NCBI GenBank assembly: GCA_040385105.1
Contig: JAZKHY010000010.1
Coordinates: 18,130-82,129 of the forward strand
DNA: 64,000 nucleotides
Source of the DNA: JACMQX01 sp040385105
GTDB lineage: Bacteria; Pseudomonadota; Gammaproteobacteria; Burkholderiales; Burkholderiaceae_C
Reading direction: 5' to 3'
Numbering within the stretch: position 1 is the first letter of the stretch; each line of letters opens with the position of its first letter. This document shows, in pieces, positions 25,170 through 33,844 of this stretch. The notes beneath the pieces were generated by a model. The model was not told where the DNA came from, searched no databases, and saw only the letters and a program-made list of their open reading frames with translations. The position numbers and the translations under genes were made by a program.

Positions 25170-26209
25170 TGCCTGATTTCGCGCACATCACCCCCGGCAA
25201 GCTGCCCGCGCTGCTGGCCCGCATGCCCAAGGCCGAGCTGCACATGCATATTGAAGGCTCGCTGGAGCCCGAGCTGATCTTTGCGCTGGCGCAGCGCAAC
25301 GGCGTCGCCATTCCCTATGCCGATGTAGAGGCGCTGCGCCGCGCCTATGCCTTCACCAACCTGCAAAGTTTCCTGGACATCTACTATGCCGGTGCGAGTG
25401 TGCTGCTCAGGGAGCAGGACTTCTACGACATGGCCTGGGCCTACCTGTTGCGGGCGCAGGCCGACAACGTCGTACACACCGAGATGTTTTTCGACCCGCA
25501 GACCCACACCGCGCGCGGCGTGGGCATGGAGACGGTGATCAATGGCCTGCACCGGGCCTGTGCGGATGCAAAAGACAAGCTCGGGGTGAGCGCCTTGCTG
25601 ATCCTGTGCTTCCTGCGCCATTTGAGCGAAGAGGAAGCTTTCCAGACGCTGGAGCAGGCATTGCCCCACCGCAACAAGTTCATCGGCGTCGGCCTCGATT
25701 CCAGCGAAGTCGGTCACCCGCCCGAGAAATTCGCCCGCGTGTTCGCGCGCTGCCGTGCGCTGGGTTTTCACCTCGTCGCGCATGCAGGCGAGGAAGGGCC
25801 GCCGGAGTATGTGTGGACAGCGCTGGATGTGCTCAAGGTCGAGCGCATTGACCACGGCGTGCAGTCCACGAAAGACCCGGAGCTCATGAAGCGGCTGGCG
25901 CGGGACCGCATCCCGCTCACGGTCTGCCCGCTGTCCAACCTCAAGCTCTGCGTGTTCCCCAGGCTGGCCGAGCACAACCTGGGCGCGCTGCTCGATGCCG
26001 GCCTGGCGGCGACTGTCAACTCCGACGACCCGGCTTACTTCGGCGGCTACATGAACGAGAACTTCCTGCAGACCTTTGCGGCCACCGGCCTGACGGCCCG
26101 GCATGCCTACCAGCTGGCGCGCAACAGCTTCGAGGCCAGTTTCATTGATGAGGCCATGAAGCGCAGGTACGTCGGGCAACTGGACGAGGCCTTCGCCGCA
26201 GCCGCGTAA
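25169..26209 (+). CDS. Adenine/adenosine deaminase (Add family, adenine-deaminase-like)
   Basis: The 346-residue amidohydrolase has the zinc ligands His25 and His27 (AELHMHIEGSLEP), HAGEEGPPEY with the third zinc-site His and catalytic Glu, HGVQ, and NSDDPAYFGGYMNEN near the C-terminus. The DDPAYFGG form is, to my knowledge, characteristic of the prokaryotic and fungal adenine deaminase branch (AAH1 type) rather than true adenosine deaminases. It would convert adenine to hypoxanthine for xanthine dehydrogenase. The start overlaps the Rieske stop by one base. A perfect terminator hairpin follows. Confidence 0.92.
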   Translation: MPDFAHITPGKLPALLARMPKAELHMHIEGSLEPELIFALAQRNGVAIPYADVEALRRAYAFTNLQSFLDIYYAGASVLLREQDFYDMAWAYLLRAQADNVVHTEMFFDPQTHTARGVGMETVINGLHRACADAKDKLGVSALLILCFLRHLSEEEAFQTLEQALPHRNKFIGVGLDSSEVGHPPEKFARVFARCRALGFHLVAHAGEEGPPEYVWTALDVLKVERIDHGVQSTKDPELMKRLARDRIPLTVCPLSNLKLCVFPRLAEHNLGALLDAGLAATVNSDDPAYFGGYMNENFLQTFAATGLTARHAYQLARNSFEASFIDEAMKRRYVGQLDEAFAAAA

Positions 26210-26219
26210 AATGACGCCC

Positions 26220-26254
26220 ATGGCACTGCCGCCCCGCAGTGCCATGTTTTTTTG
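26220..26254 (+). terminator. Rho-independent terminator after the deaminase gene
   Basis: A perfect 10-bp stem, ATGGCACTGC (26220-26229) with GCAGTGCCAT (26236-26245), 6-nt loop, followed by G and seven Ts. It lies 10 nt after the deaminase stop and 24 nt before the next start, so the second BMP gene may need its own promoter. Confidence 0.85.
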
Positions 26255-26277
26255 TCGGGGCCATGTAGAGGACTACC

Positions 26278-27360
26278 ATGTATAAAAACCTCGCCGCCAC
26301 ATTCGTGGCCGCCTGTTGTTTGTCTCCTGTTTTTTCACAGACCACTTCCGCACCTGCGGAGCCGCTCAAGGTCGGCTTCGTCTATGTCGCGCCGCTGACG
26401 GAGGCCGGCTGGGTGCGCCAGCATGAAGAGGGCCGCAAGGCCGTCGACGCCGCGCTGGTCGGCAAGGTGAAAACGACCTATGTCGAAAACGTCCGCGAAG
26501 GCGCTGATGCCGAGCGCGTCATCCGTGACCTGGCGCGCCAGGGCAACAAGCTCATCTTCACGCCCAGCTTCGGCTACATGGAGCCCACGCTCAAGGTGGC
26601 GAAGGAATTCCCGGAGGTGAAGTTCGAGTCCATCACCGGCTACAAGACGGCGCCCAATGTGGCGGTGGCCAATGCGCGCTACTATGAGGGCCGCTACCTC
26701 GCGGGCATTGCGGCGGGCCGCATGACGAAGACGAACGTCGCGGGCTATGTGGCCGGATTCCCCATTCCCGAAGTGCTGCAGGGCATCAATGCCTTCACGC
26801 TCGGCATGCGCTCGGTAAACCCGAAGGCGACGGTGAAGGTGGTCTGGCTCAATGCCTGGTTCGACCCGCCGCGCGAGCGCGACGCGGCCATGGCGCTGTT
26901 CAACCAGGATGTGGATGTGGCTGCGTTCCACACCGGCTCCACCGCCGTGATGGCTGCGGCCCAGGAGCGCGGGAAGATGGCGGTGGCCTACCACTCCGAC
27001 ATGCGGAAGATCGCGCCTGATGCGCAGATCATCGCCGTGACCCACCAGTGGGGCGACTACTACACCAGCCGCGCCAGGGCGGTGCTCGACGGAAGCTGGA
27101 AGAGCGGCGGTGTCTGGGGTGGCGTGAAAGAGGGCATGATCCGGGCGGGCGATTTCGGCAAGGCCGTGCCGAAGGCGGTGCAGGATGAAGTCCTGGCGCG
27201 CCAGAAAGACATTGCGGCGGGCAAACTGCACCCGTTCACCGGCCCGATTGCCGACAACGAAGGCCAGCCTGTGATCGCGGCCGGCGCGGTCATGACGGAT
27301 CCGCAGATACTGTCCATGAACTTTCTTGTATCCGGGGTCCAGGGCAAGGCGGCAAAATAG
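26278..27360 (+). CDS. Second BMP-family substrate-binding protein (periplasmic, no lipobox)
   Basis: The 360-residue protein has a Sec signal (1-20, ending VFSQ) but no lipobox, unlike the receptor at 22980. The mature part is clearly homologous to that receptor (KVGFVYVAPLTEAGW, GADAERVIRDLARQGNKLIF, FGYMEPTLKVAKEF, YYEGRYLAGIAAGRM). No permease or ATPase genes accompany it, so it may feed the same importer with another purine, or serve as a soluble scavenger. It lies 6 nt before guaD, which suggests guanine or guanosine, but this is inference. A short ribosome site (AGAGGA) precedes the ATG. Confidence 0.93.
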   Translation: MYKNLAATFVAACCLSPVFSQTTSAPAEPLKVGFVYVAPLTEAGWVRQHEEGRKAVDAALVGKVKTTYVENVREGADAERVIRDLARQGNKLIFTPSFGYMEPTLKVAKEFPEVKFESITGYKTAPNVAVANARYYEGRYLAGIAAGRMTKTNVAGYVAGFPIPEVLQGINAFTLGMRSVNPKATVKVVWLNAWFDPPRERDAAMALFNQDVDVAAFHTGSTAVMAAAQERGKMAVAYHSDMRKIAPDAQIIAVTHQWGDYYTSRARAVLDGSWKSGGVWGGVKEGMIRAGDFGKAVPKAVQDEVLARQKDIAAGKLHPFTGPIADNEGQPVIAAGAVMTDPQILSMNFLVSGVQGKAAK

Positions 27361-27366
27361 CCGTAC

Positions 27367-28650
27367 ATGAAAGCCTTCCGCGCCGCCATCCTCCGTTTCG
27401 CCGACGACCACTCCGCCATCTACGAGGAAGACGGCCTGCTGGTCATCGGCCCTGACGCCCACGGGCAGCAAGTGGTCAGGGCAGTGGGACCCTACACGGC
27501 CCTGGCGGGCAACTACCCGGGCGTCGCGGTCGAGCACCTGCCGGGCCGTATCATCGCGCCGGGCTTTCTTGACCTGCACATCCACTTTCCACAGACCGAC
27601 GTGATCGGCTCCCCGGCCGAGGGCCTTCTGCCCTGGCTGGAAAACTACACCTTCCCCCACGAATCGCGCTTTGCGGACGATGCCTACGCCAGCGACGTGG
27701 CCACGGTGTTCCTTGACGAACTGTTGCGCAATGGCGTAACGACCGCGCTGGCCTTTGCCACCTCACACCCCCAGTCGGTCGATGCGCTGTTTGCCGGGGC
27801 GCAGGCGCGCGGCATGCGCATGATCACCGGCAAGGTGCTGCAGGACCGCCACTCGCCGGACGGCGTGCGCGACGGTACCGAGCAAAGCCTGATCGACACC
27901 GAAAGCCTGATCGGCCGCTGGCATGGTGTGGACCGGCTGGGCTATGCCATCACCCCGCGTTTTGCGCCGAGCTGCACCGAGGCGCAGCTGCGCGGCGCGG
28001 GCGAACTGGCGGCGAAGTACCCGGACGTCTGGATCCAGTCCCATGTGGCCGAGAACCTGGACGAGGTGAAATGGGCGCGCGAGCTGTTCCCTCAGGCGCG
28101 CAGCTACCTGTCGGTGTACAACGACTTCGGCCTGATGCGCGAGCGCGCCATCTATGCCCACTGCATCCACTTTGACGACGATGACCGCGCGCTGATGCGC
28201 GACACCGGCACGGCGGCGGCCGTCAGCCCCACCAGCAACCTTTTCCTTGGCAGCGGCTTCTTCGATTACGCAGGCGCCGACCGCGTCGGCTTCCGCTACG
28301 GCCTGGCCAGCGACGTGGGCGGCGGCACCAGCTTCAGCCCCTTCCACACCATGCTGGCGGCCTACTATGTGGGCCGCGAGGGCCAGACCAAGCCGGGCCT
28401 GAGCCTGAGCCCGCAGCAGCTGTGGTGGCAACACACCGCAGGCGCGGCCCGGGCGCTTGGGCTGGACGGTGTGGTGGGCAACCTGCAGCCGGGCTGCGAG
28501 GCAGACTACATCGTCATCAACCCTGCCGCCACCCCGCTGCTGGCCCGCAAGACCGCGCAGGCGCGCAGCCTGGACGAACTGCTGTTCTCGATGATCGTGC
28601 TGGGCGACGACCGGCTGGTCGAGCGGGCCGTCATTTCGCACGCGGCATAA
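27367..28650 (+). CDS. guaD: Guanine deaminase
   Basis: The 427-residue amidohydrolase converts guanine to xanthine. Visible motifs are the zinc ligands His71 and His73 in PGFLDLHIHFPQ, QSHVAENLDEV, YAHCIHFDDDD, SPTSNLFLGSG and LASDVGGGTSFSPF, all in the order seen in GuaD. It starts 6 nt after the BMP gene and is followed 7 nt later by dcd, so the three are probably one transcript. Its product feeds xanthine dehydrogenase. Confidence 0.95.
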   Translation: MKAFRAAILRFADDHSAIYEEDGLLVIGPDAHGQQVVRAVGPYTALAGNYPGVAVEHLPGRIIAPGFLDLHIHFPQTDVIGSPAEGLLPWLENYTFPHESRFADDAYASDVATVFLDELLRNGVTTALAFATSHPQSVDALFAGAQARGMRMITGKVLQDRHSPDGVRDGTEQSLIDTESLIGRWHGVDRLGYAITPRFAPSCTEAQLRGAGELAAKYPDVWIQSHVAENLDEVKWARELFPQARSYLSVYNDFGLMRERAIYAHCIHFDDDDRALMRDTGTAAAVSPTSNLFLGSGFFDYAGADRVGFRYGLASDVGGGTSFSPFHTMLAAYYVGREGQTKPGLSLSPQQLWWQHTAGAARALGLDGVVGNLQPGCEADYIVINPAATPLLARKTAQARSLDELLFSMIVLGDDRLVERAVISHAA

Positions 28651-28657
28651 TGGTTTC

Positions 28658-29224
<567 letters not shown>

Positions 29225-29273
29225 TACCGGGCATCCGCTCCGGCCGGCAACCCCGGCTGCGGTCTGGAATTTG

Positions 29274-29330
29274 TCCTACACACTGACGGCATTGGCGCCG
29301 AACCGGCGCCGGCAGGTGCCTGCCTAGCAT
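29274..29330 (+). promoter_or_regulatory. TCCTACA-N44-TAGCAT promoter pattern, first copy
   Basis: TCCTACA (29274-29280) is followed after 44 nt by TAGCAT (29325-29330), a four-of-six -10 hexamer. The next gene starts 26 nt later. The same pair at the same spacing occurs at 30647-30703 before another small unknown gene. The upstream motif would lie near -60. Confidence 0.45.
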
Positions 29331-29356
29331 GGAGCCAGTTCTACCAGGAGCCCGCC

Positions 29357-29674
29357 ATGCAGACCCAAGCAGCCACACCAGACGCCCGGCTCGTGCCCCA
29401 AGGCATGGGCTACCTGCTCACTGTCCCCGGCCCCGGCGAATGCGCCCAGCATCCGCGCTACTGGCCTTCCGACATGCTTTACTCGTTCACGCTGCAGATG
29501 GCCGCACGCGGCTTCTGCGTCAGCGCATCGATGATGCTGGGCAACCGCGAGTACGCGCTGGAACAGCTGGCCCATGCGCATACGCTCAATGATGAAGCCC
29601 TGCGTGCGATGGCGGTGCGGCTGTTCACTTATTTTGACGCGCCGCCCTGCCTCTCGTTCACCCGGCTGAACTGA
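29357..29674 (+). CDS. Small protein of unknown function (105 residues)
   Basis: I do not recognise this protein. The ATG has AGGAG eight nt upstream and codon use is normal, so I believe the gene is real. It is soluble-looking with three Cys (near 34, 54 and 98), an aromatic stretch (HPRYWPSDMLYSF) and a helical middle (GNREYALEQLAHAHTLNDEALRAMA, in two parts). No signal peptide. It stands alone between dcd and the convergent cyclodeaminase gene. Its promoter pattern is shared with the gene at 30733. Confidence 0.65.
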   Translation: MQTQAATPDARLVPQGMGYLLTVPGPGECAQHPRYWPSDMLYSFTLQMAARGFCVSASMMLGNREYALEQLAHAHTLNDEALRAMAVRLFTYFDAPPCLSFTRLN

Positions 29675-29695
29675 CCGGCCCCGTAGTCTGGCCGG
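29675..29695. terminator. Possible bidirectional stem-loop between convergent genes
   Basis: CCGGCC (29675-29680) pairs with GGCCGG (29690-29695) over a 9-nt loop immediately after the stop at 29674. The convergent gene ends at 29708. There is no T-run on either side, so termination here is only a possibility. Confidence 0.3.
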
Positions 29696-29707
29696 GCAAG
29701 CCCGGGC

Positions 29708-30619
29708 CTATGCAAGCGCCCTGAGCGCGGTACGTGCCGCCGCCAGGTCCCAGCCGGCCCAGCCGCAGCTCTTGAACAGCGCGAGGCCCGGCGGAGGTGC
29801 TGCCCGGCCGCACACCACATCGCCCAGCGAGGCAAACCCCGACACATCGAGCCCGGCCTGGAGCAGGTCGCCTGCTTCATGCGCCGCATCAACTGTGTCC
29901 ACCACGACGGTGCCCAGCTCCGCAAAATGCCGGCACAGCCTGGGCGACAGCTCCACCATTTGCGGCGTGAATGCTCCGACTGCCGACACAAAACCGTCCT
30001 CGCGCGGCAGCGAATGCAACACCACGCCCGAAGCGGGCGTGCAGGTCACCGCCAGCGGGCAATCGGCCAGCGCGGTATTCGGGTCGCTCACCACCTGTGC
30101 CGCCAGGCCCAGTTCATGCGCCCGGCGCGCCAGTGCATCGGCGCTGTGCCGGCTGCGCGACGCGATCATCACCTCGCGCACGCCCAGGATCTCCGCGAAA
30201 GCCTCCAGATGCGCCAGCCCCTGGACCCCGGCGCCGACGATCAGCAAGGGGCCGCCGCGCTGCGGCGCCAGCCATTGCGCAGCCACAGCCGACACGGCCG
30301 CGGTGCGGCGCGCGGTCACCGTCGGCCCGTCCAGCACCAGCCGGCGTTCGCCGGTGGCGACATCAAACACCACGACATCGCCCTGGATGGCGGGCCTGCC
30401 GGTTCCCGCGTTGCCGGGCGTGAAGGAGATGAGCTTGGTGATGGCGACGCGGCTGTCCAGCGCCGGCATCACGAACAGGCTGCCCCCGCCGGGCAGCGGC
30501 TGCACCAGCCGCGGCGGCACCTGCACGGAGGCGTCCGACAGCAGGGCGGTGATCTCGCGGGCGAGCGCGGGCCACGGCAGGGCAGCGGCGGTACGGGTGG
30601 CGTCGAGCAGGGCTTGCAT
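29708..30619 (-). CDS. Ornithine cyclodeaminase / mu-crystallin family enzyme
   Basis: The 303-residue protein has the family layout: an N-terminal half with LVQPLPGGGSLFVMPAL and AITKLISFTPGN (substrate Lys region), VVVFDVATGERRLVLDG, TARRTAAVSAVA, then a Rossmann NAD(P) site LLIVGAGVQGLAHLEAF near 140 and VVVDTVDAAHEAGDL. Members include ornithine cyclodeaminase, pyrroline-2-carboxylate reductase and ketimine reductase; pyrroline-2-carboxylate reductase is the likeliest, but substrate is not readable. The ATG at 30619 starts the fold; upstream frame to 30721 is spacer. It is divergent from the small membrane protein at 30733. Confidence 0.87.
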   Translation of the reverse strand: MQALLDATRTAAALPWPALAREITALLSDASVQVPPRLVQPLPGGGSLFVMPALDSRVAITKLISFTPGNAGTGRPAIQGDVVVFDVATGERRLVLDGPTVTARRTAAVSAVAAQWLAPQRGGPLLIVGAGVQGLAHLEAFAEILGVREVMIASRSRHSADALARRAHELGLAAQVVSDPNTALADCPLAVTCTPASGVVLHSLPREDGFVSAVGAFTPQMVELSPRLCRHFAELGTVVVDTVDAAHEAGDLLQAGLDVSGFASLGDVVCGRAAPPPGLALFKSCGWAGWDLAAARTALRALA

Positions 30620-30646
30620 GGCCCCTAGTTTCGCATTGCGCCCGCG

Positions 30647-30703
30647 TCCTACATCGCCACAGGCAAATCGCCGTATTGGTCCCAGGCCCGCGCTCCTTAG
30701 CAT
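30647..30703 (+). promoter_or_regulatory. TCCTACA-N44-TAGCAT promoter pattern, second copy
   Basis: TCCTACA (30647-30653), 44 nt, TAGCAT (30698-30703). A TTGGTC at 30676-30681 lies 16 nt upstream of TAGCAT and could be the -35. The gene start at 30733 is 29 nt downstream. Same motif pair and spacing as at 29274-29330. Confidence 0.45.
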
Positions 30704-30732
30704 CCATCCATACACCGCCAAGGAGCACCGTC

Positions 30733-31089
30733 ATGTGGGCCGAACTGAAAATGAATCACGCAAACACCACCCGCAGCCGCGGCGAGATCGCCATCGTTGT
30801 TGTGGCGCTGGTCCTGATCGGCGTGCTGCTCACGAGCTTCACCACCCTAGCCATGTCTCAGGTCCACAAGGCCGAGATGCGGGAGTCGCTGCGCCAGTCG
30901 CAGCGCGTGGCCATCTCCCGTTGCTGGCAGGACTCGCCGACGGCGCTGGCCATGCGCGGCTGCATGGCGGAAGTCAGGCTGCAGACGGCAAAGGCGCTCG
31001 ACGCTTCCTATGGTTTGCCGGGCGCTGCCGAGGCGGCCACGCCGCTGGCTTCGAACCACGCCGGCGTTTCAGTGGTTTCGCTGCGTTGA
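30733..31089 (+). CDS. Small single-pass membrane protein of unknown function
   Basis: The 118-residue protein has a cytoplasmic Arg-rich N-terminus, one transmembrane helix (about 18-40: IAIVVVALVLIGVLLTSF) and a soluble tail with CWQDSPTALAMRGCMAEV. The topology recalls pilin-like or minor membrane proteins, but there is no prepilin cleavage motif. AAGGAG precedes the ATG. I do not recognise a family. The upstream pattern shared with the gene at 29357 suggests a common regulator. Confidence 0.65.
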   Translation: MWAELKMNHANTTRSRGEIAIVVVALVLIGVLLTSFTTLAMSQVHKAEMRESLRQSQRVAISRCWQDSPTALAMRGCMAEVRLQTAKALDASYGLPGAAEAATPLASNHAGVSVVSLR

Positions 31090-31154
31090 TGCGGGGGTGG
31101 CTGTGCCGGTCACCTGAGTACTTCCTGTCCCTGAGGTTTCTCCCGGGACATTCT

Positions 31155-31173
31155 GTTACACCTCCCGTTACAC
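31155..31173 (+). promoter_or_regulatory. GTTACAC direct repeat upstream of the lipoprotein pair
   Basis: GTTACAC occurs at 31155-31161 and again at 31167-31173, a 12-bp period, about 40 nt before the lipoprotein start at 31214. This could be a regulator half-site pair. The remaining spacer (31090-31213) shows no clear -35/-10. Confidence 0.3.
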
Positions 31174-31213
31174 TGCGGCGTCCAATTCGCAGTTTCCATC
31201 CAGGGAGGAAAAC

Positions 31214-32167
31214 ATGAAGGTTTCAAATATTGCGCTTTGCCTGTCCGCTGGGCTGATGCTGTCAGCCTGCGGCGGCGGAGGCAGCGGCGGTTCAACAGCC
31301 CCCACGCTGGTTTCCGTTCCGCTCACAACAGCCAACTACGACCCCACAGGGCGCGCAGCGGCTGCCACACTGATCGACGCCTCATCTTCGGCATCGTCTG
31401 CTGGCAGCATTGCCTCGGTACCAGGCACAAATGATCCATTGCCGACCGCGGGCTTCCTGCGCGTGGCCGAATACGCAGCCAGGCACGCGCTGGCCGCACT
31501 GCCCGCGCGCGAGCAGGCGGCGGAAACCATCACCGATTCGGAGAACTGCGACTTTGGCGGCAGCCTGTCGGTGACGGTCAATGACAACAACAACAACAAC
31601 CGGCTCGATGCAGGCGACACAGCGAGCTTCAACTTCCAGTCGTGCAAGGTGAGGCTTGATGAACCCTCGATCAACGGCGGTCTTGACTTCGCCTTCCAGA
31701 GCGTGACGCTCAATGGCTACGGCGACCCCGTCGCCTACACCGCCACCATCACCGCGCGCCAGCTGGTGTCGGGCGGCAGCGCGCTTGACGGAGCGGCCGA
31801 CTACAACGTCACAACCACCCGGGCCACGGTCAACTTCCGCAATACCGTTTCCACCCGCAACGGGCTGGCCACCGTGTACAACTTCCTGGCCACGTTCGAT
31901 GCCTCAGGTGTCAACGAGACATTGACGGTGGCCGGCGAGATCGGCATCAAGGGCGCGTCCTACACCGTGAGCACGCCCGCACCCATCGCCATGGGCAATT
32001 TCTATCCGGCGGCGGGCGTGCTGCGCGTGGCCGATTCCGCCGGAGGGCGTGTGGACGTCATCATGGGCGCGACGACCTTCACGCTCGACCTGTACCTTCC
32101 CGGCGACACGGTGCGCGACGCAACGGCGACCTACACCTGGGCTGCGCTGGCTGCTGGCACGATTTAG
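31214..32167 (+). CDS. Lipoprotein of unknown function with EF-hand/dockerin-like loop (copy 1)
   Basis: The 317-residue protein has a lipoprotein signal (MLSACGGGGSGG, lipobox LSAC, Cys19). After a Ser/Thr/Ala-rich linker comes a beta-rich domain containing DNNNNNRLDAGD (about residues 125-136), a 12-residue loop with acidic/amide residues at positions 1, 3, 5, 9 and 12, as in EF-hand or dockerin calcium loops. The rest (FDFAFQSVTLNGYGDPVAYT, YNFLATFDASG) aligns by eye with the next product. Likely outer-membrane anchored. GGGAGG precedes the start. No family recognised. Confidence 0.8.
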   Translation: MKVSNIALCLSAGLMLSACGGGGSGGSTAPTLVSVPLTTANYDPTGRAAAATLIDASSSASSAGSIASVPGTNDPLPTAGFLRVAEYAARHALAALPAREQAAETITDSENCDFGGSLSVTVNDNNNNNRLDAGDTASFNFQSCKVRLDEPSINGGLDFAFQSVTLNGYGDPVAYTATITARQLVSGGSALDGAADYNVTTTRATVNFRNTVSTRNGLATVYNFLATFDASGVNETLTVAGEIGIKGASYTVSTPAPIAMGNFYPAAGVLRVADSAGGRVDVIMGATTFTLDLYLPGDTVRDATATYTWAALAAGTI

Positions 32168-32181
32168 TTTCGGAGGATGTC

Positions 32182-33126
32182 ATGATGATTTCGCGAGCCG
32201 CACTATGCCTGGCTGTCGGTCTCCTTTTTGTTGGGTGTGGGGGAGGTGGGGGAGGTGGGGATTCCGGCGCAGCGCCGGGCGCCAACATCACTGTGGCCAC
32301 ATACGACCAGGTGGGGAGGTCCGCAGCTGCCGTGCTGCTGGACATGAACGCCTTTTCCAGCCTGGAGAAGGTCCACTCTGTCTCGGAAAGTGGGGGTATT
32401 GACGGAGGCATCATGGCCTTGAGCCGCCTTGCCGTTGAGTTGGGGCGCCAGCGCTTTGCGGGCCGCGAAAGCCCTGCGGTGTTCAGCAACCCGGCGCCCT
32501 ACTCGGTTTACTATTGCGAAAATGGTGGCTCATTGACCTGGACGGGTATCGACGCCAACTCAAACGGCCGAATCGATGCTGGTGACACCGTCAATCTGTA
32601 TGTGGCCGCCTGTCCGCTTCCAGTCAATTCGCCGCCGACCACAGGCAAGTTTGATTTTGTGGTCAACACCGCCACCTACAACGGCGATGAACCGGTCGCA
32701 ATGGCGATCTCCGCCACATTTTCGGATTTGACGACTGCCGGCAGCACGCTCAACGGCCGGGCTGATCTGAGCTTTACGGAGACGTCGTCGACCCTTGTCT
32801 ATCGCGCGATGAATGTCAAACGCCGCAACGTTGCGGGCGTCTACAGTTTCAGCATCGTTGTCAACGAAGCCGGGTCAGGCCCGACCATGAATGTTGCGGG
32901 AAATATCGAGCTTTCAGGCGTGGCCTACACGCTCAGCACGCCATCGACCATCATCGGTTTGCCAAATACTTCAGGTGTTTTGCGTATTTCTGAGGCTTCG
33001 GGTGCATTTGTGGATGTGAATCTCGGACCGACGAGCTTTGAGCTGGATTTCCGGCCGAAGGCAGGTTCCATAAGCTTTGGCTCGACTTTCTATACCTGGC
33101 AGGAGCTGGCTGCGGGGAACCTCTAG
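32182..33126 (+). CDS. Lipoprotein of unknown function with EF-hand/dockerin-like loop (copy 2)
   Basis: The 314-residue tandem paralogue of the preceding product starts 14 nt after it. It has a lipobox (FVGC, Cys19) followed by a Gly tract, and the canonical loop DANSNGRIDAGD with Gly at position 6 and Ile at 8, a better calcium-loop match than copy 1. Both proteins contain a YCENGGSL/NCDFGGSL segment before the loop and a LNGxAD segment after. The start used is ATG at 32182, but the second ATG at 32185 is equally possible. Probably one operon with copy 1. Confidence 0.8.
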   Translation: MMISRAALCLAVGLLFVGCGGGGGGGDSGAAPGANITVATYDQVGRSAAAVLLDMNAFSSLEKVHSVSESGGIDGGIMALSRLAVELGRQRFAGRESPAVFSNPAPYSVYYCENGGSLTWTGIDANSNGRIDAGDTVNLYVAACPLPVNSPPTTGKFDFVVNTATYNGDEPVAMAISATFSDLTTAGSTLNGRADLSFTETSSTLVYRAMNVKRRNVAGVYSFSIVVNEAGSGPTMNVAGNIELSGVAYTLSTPSTIIGLPNTSGVLRISEASGAFVDVNLGPTSFELDFRPKAGSISFGSTFYTWQELAAGNL

Positions 33127-33152
33127 GCGCGGCGAAGATGCCGTCATGCTGA

Positions 33153-33791
33153 TCAGTGATCTGCACCCGCGCCCACGCGGGCGTCCGTCTGCGTAGCGAC
33201 GGCGCATCTCAATGCCTCCCGCAAGCCGCGCACCATCTCCTCCAGCGGCATACCGGGCGTGCCCTGCGAAGGCAGCCAGGGGACGTGGACGAAGCCGCCG
33301 CGCGTGCCGCGCAATGCGCGCCGCGTCGCCAGTTCGTGCATGAGCCCGTAGAACACATGGTTGCAGACAAAAGTGCCGGCGGTCTGTGACACCTCGGCCT
33401 GCACGCCCGCGCTGCGCACGGCCAGCATCATGGCCTTGACCGGCAGGCTGCTGAAGTAGGCGGCCGGGCCGCCCGCATGCACCGGCGTGTCCACGGGCTG
33501 CGCCGAGGCGTTGTCGGCGATGCGGGCGTCGTTGATGTTGATGGCGACCCGCTCCAGCGAGATTGCCGCCCGCCCACCCGCCTGGCCGATGCAGATGGCC
33601 AGCGCCGGGCGGTGCTTGTCCAGCAGGCCGTGCAGCACTGCGAGCGAAGCACCGAACACCGTCGGAAGCTGCGCGGCCACGACGCGGTGGCCGGCAATCT
33701 GCCGGCCGTGCAGCGCCTGCGCCGCCAGCCAGCTCGGGTTGGTGCTTTCGCCGCCGAACGGGTCAAAACCGGTCAACAGAATGCGCGGCAT
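33153..33791 (-). CDS. pcp: Pyroglutamyl-peptidase I
   Basis: The 212-residue cysteine peptidase removes N-terminal pyroglutamate. The opening MPRILLTGFDPFGGESTNPS is diagnostic. The catalytic triad is visible as Glu80 (SLERVAININDARIADN), Cys143 (TFVCNHVFYGLMH) and His169 (GGFVHVPWLPSQ). The ATG at 33791 fits the family start; ATGs at 33818/33815 would add nine or eight residues. It is divergent from the metalloprotease gene with 53 nt between. Confidence 0.94.
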   Translation of the reverse strand: MPRILLTGFDPFGGESTNPSWLAAQALHGRQIAGHRVVAAQLPTVFGASLAVLHGLLDKHRPALAICIGQAGGRAAISLERVAININDARIADNASAQPVDTPVHAGGPAAYFSSLPVKAMMLAVRSAGVQAEVSQTAGTFVCNHVFYGLMHELATRRALRGTRGGFVHVPWLPSQGTPGMPLEEMVRGLREALRCAVATQTDARVGAGADH

Positions 33792-33844
33792 GCCTACAGG
33801 AGTCGGGAGTACCATCATCTGACTTTAATGCACAGGAGCGAACC

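Noticed and set aside
33153..33818. Start of pcp at 33818
   Set aside because: The nine extra residues are not family-like and there is no ribosome site; MPRILLTGFDPFGG at 33791 fits better.
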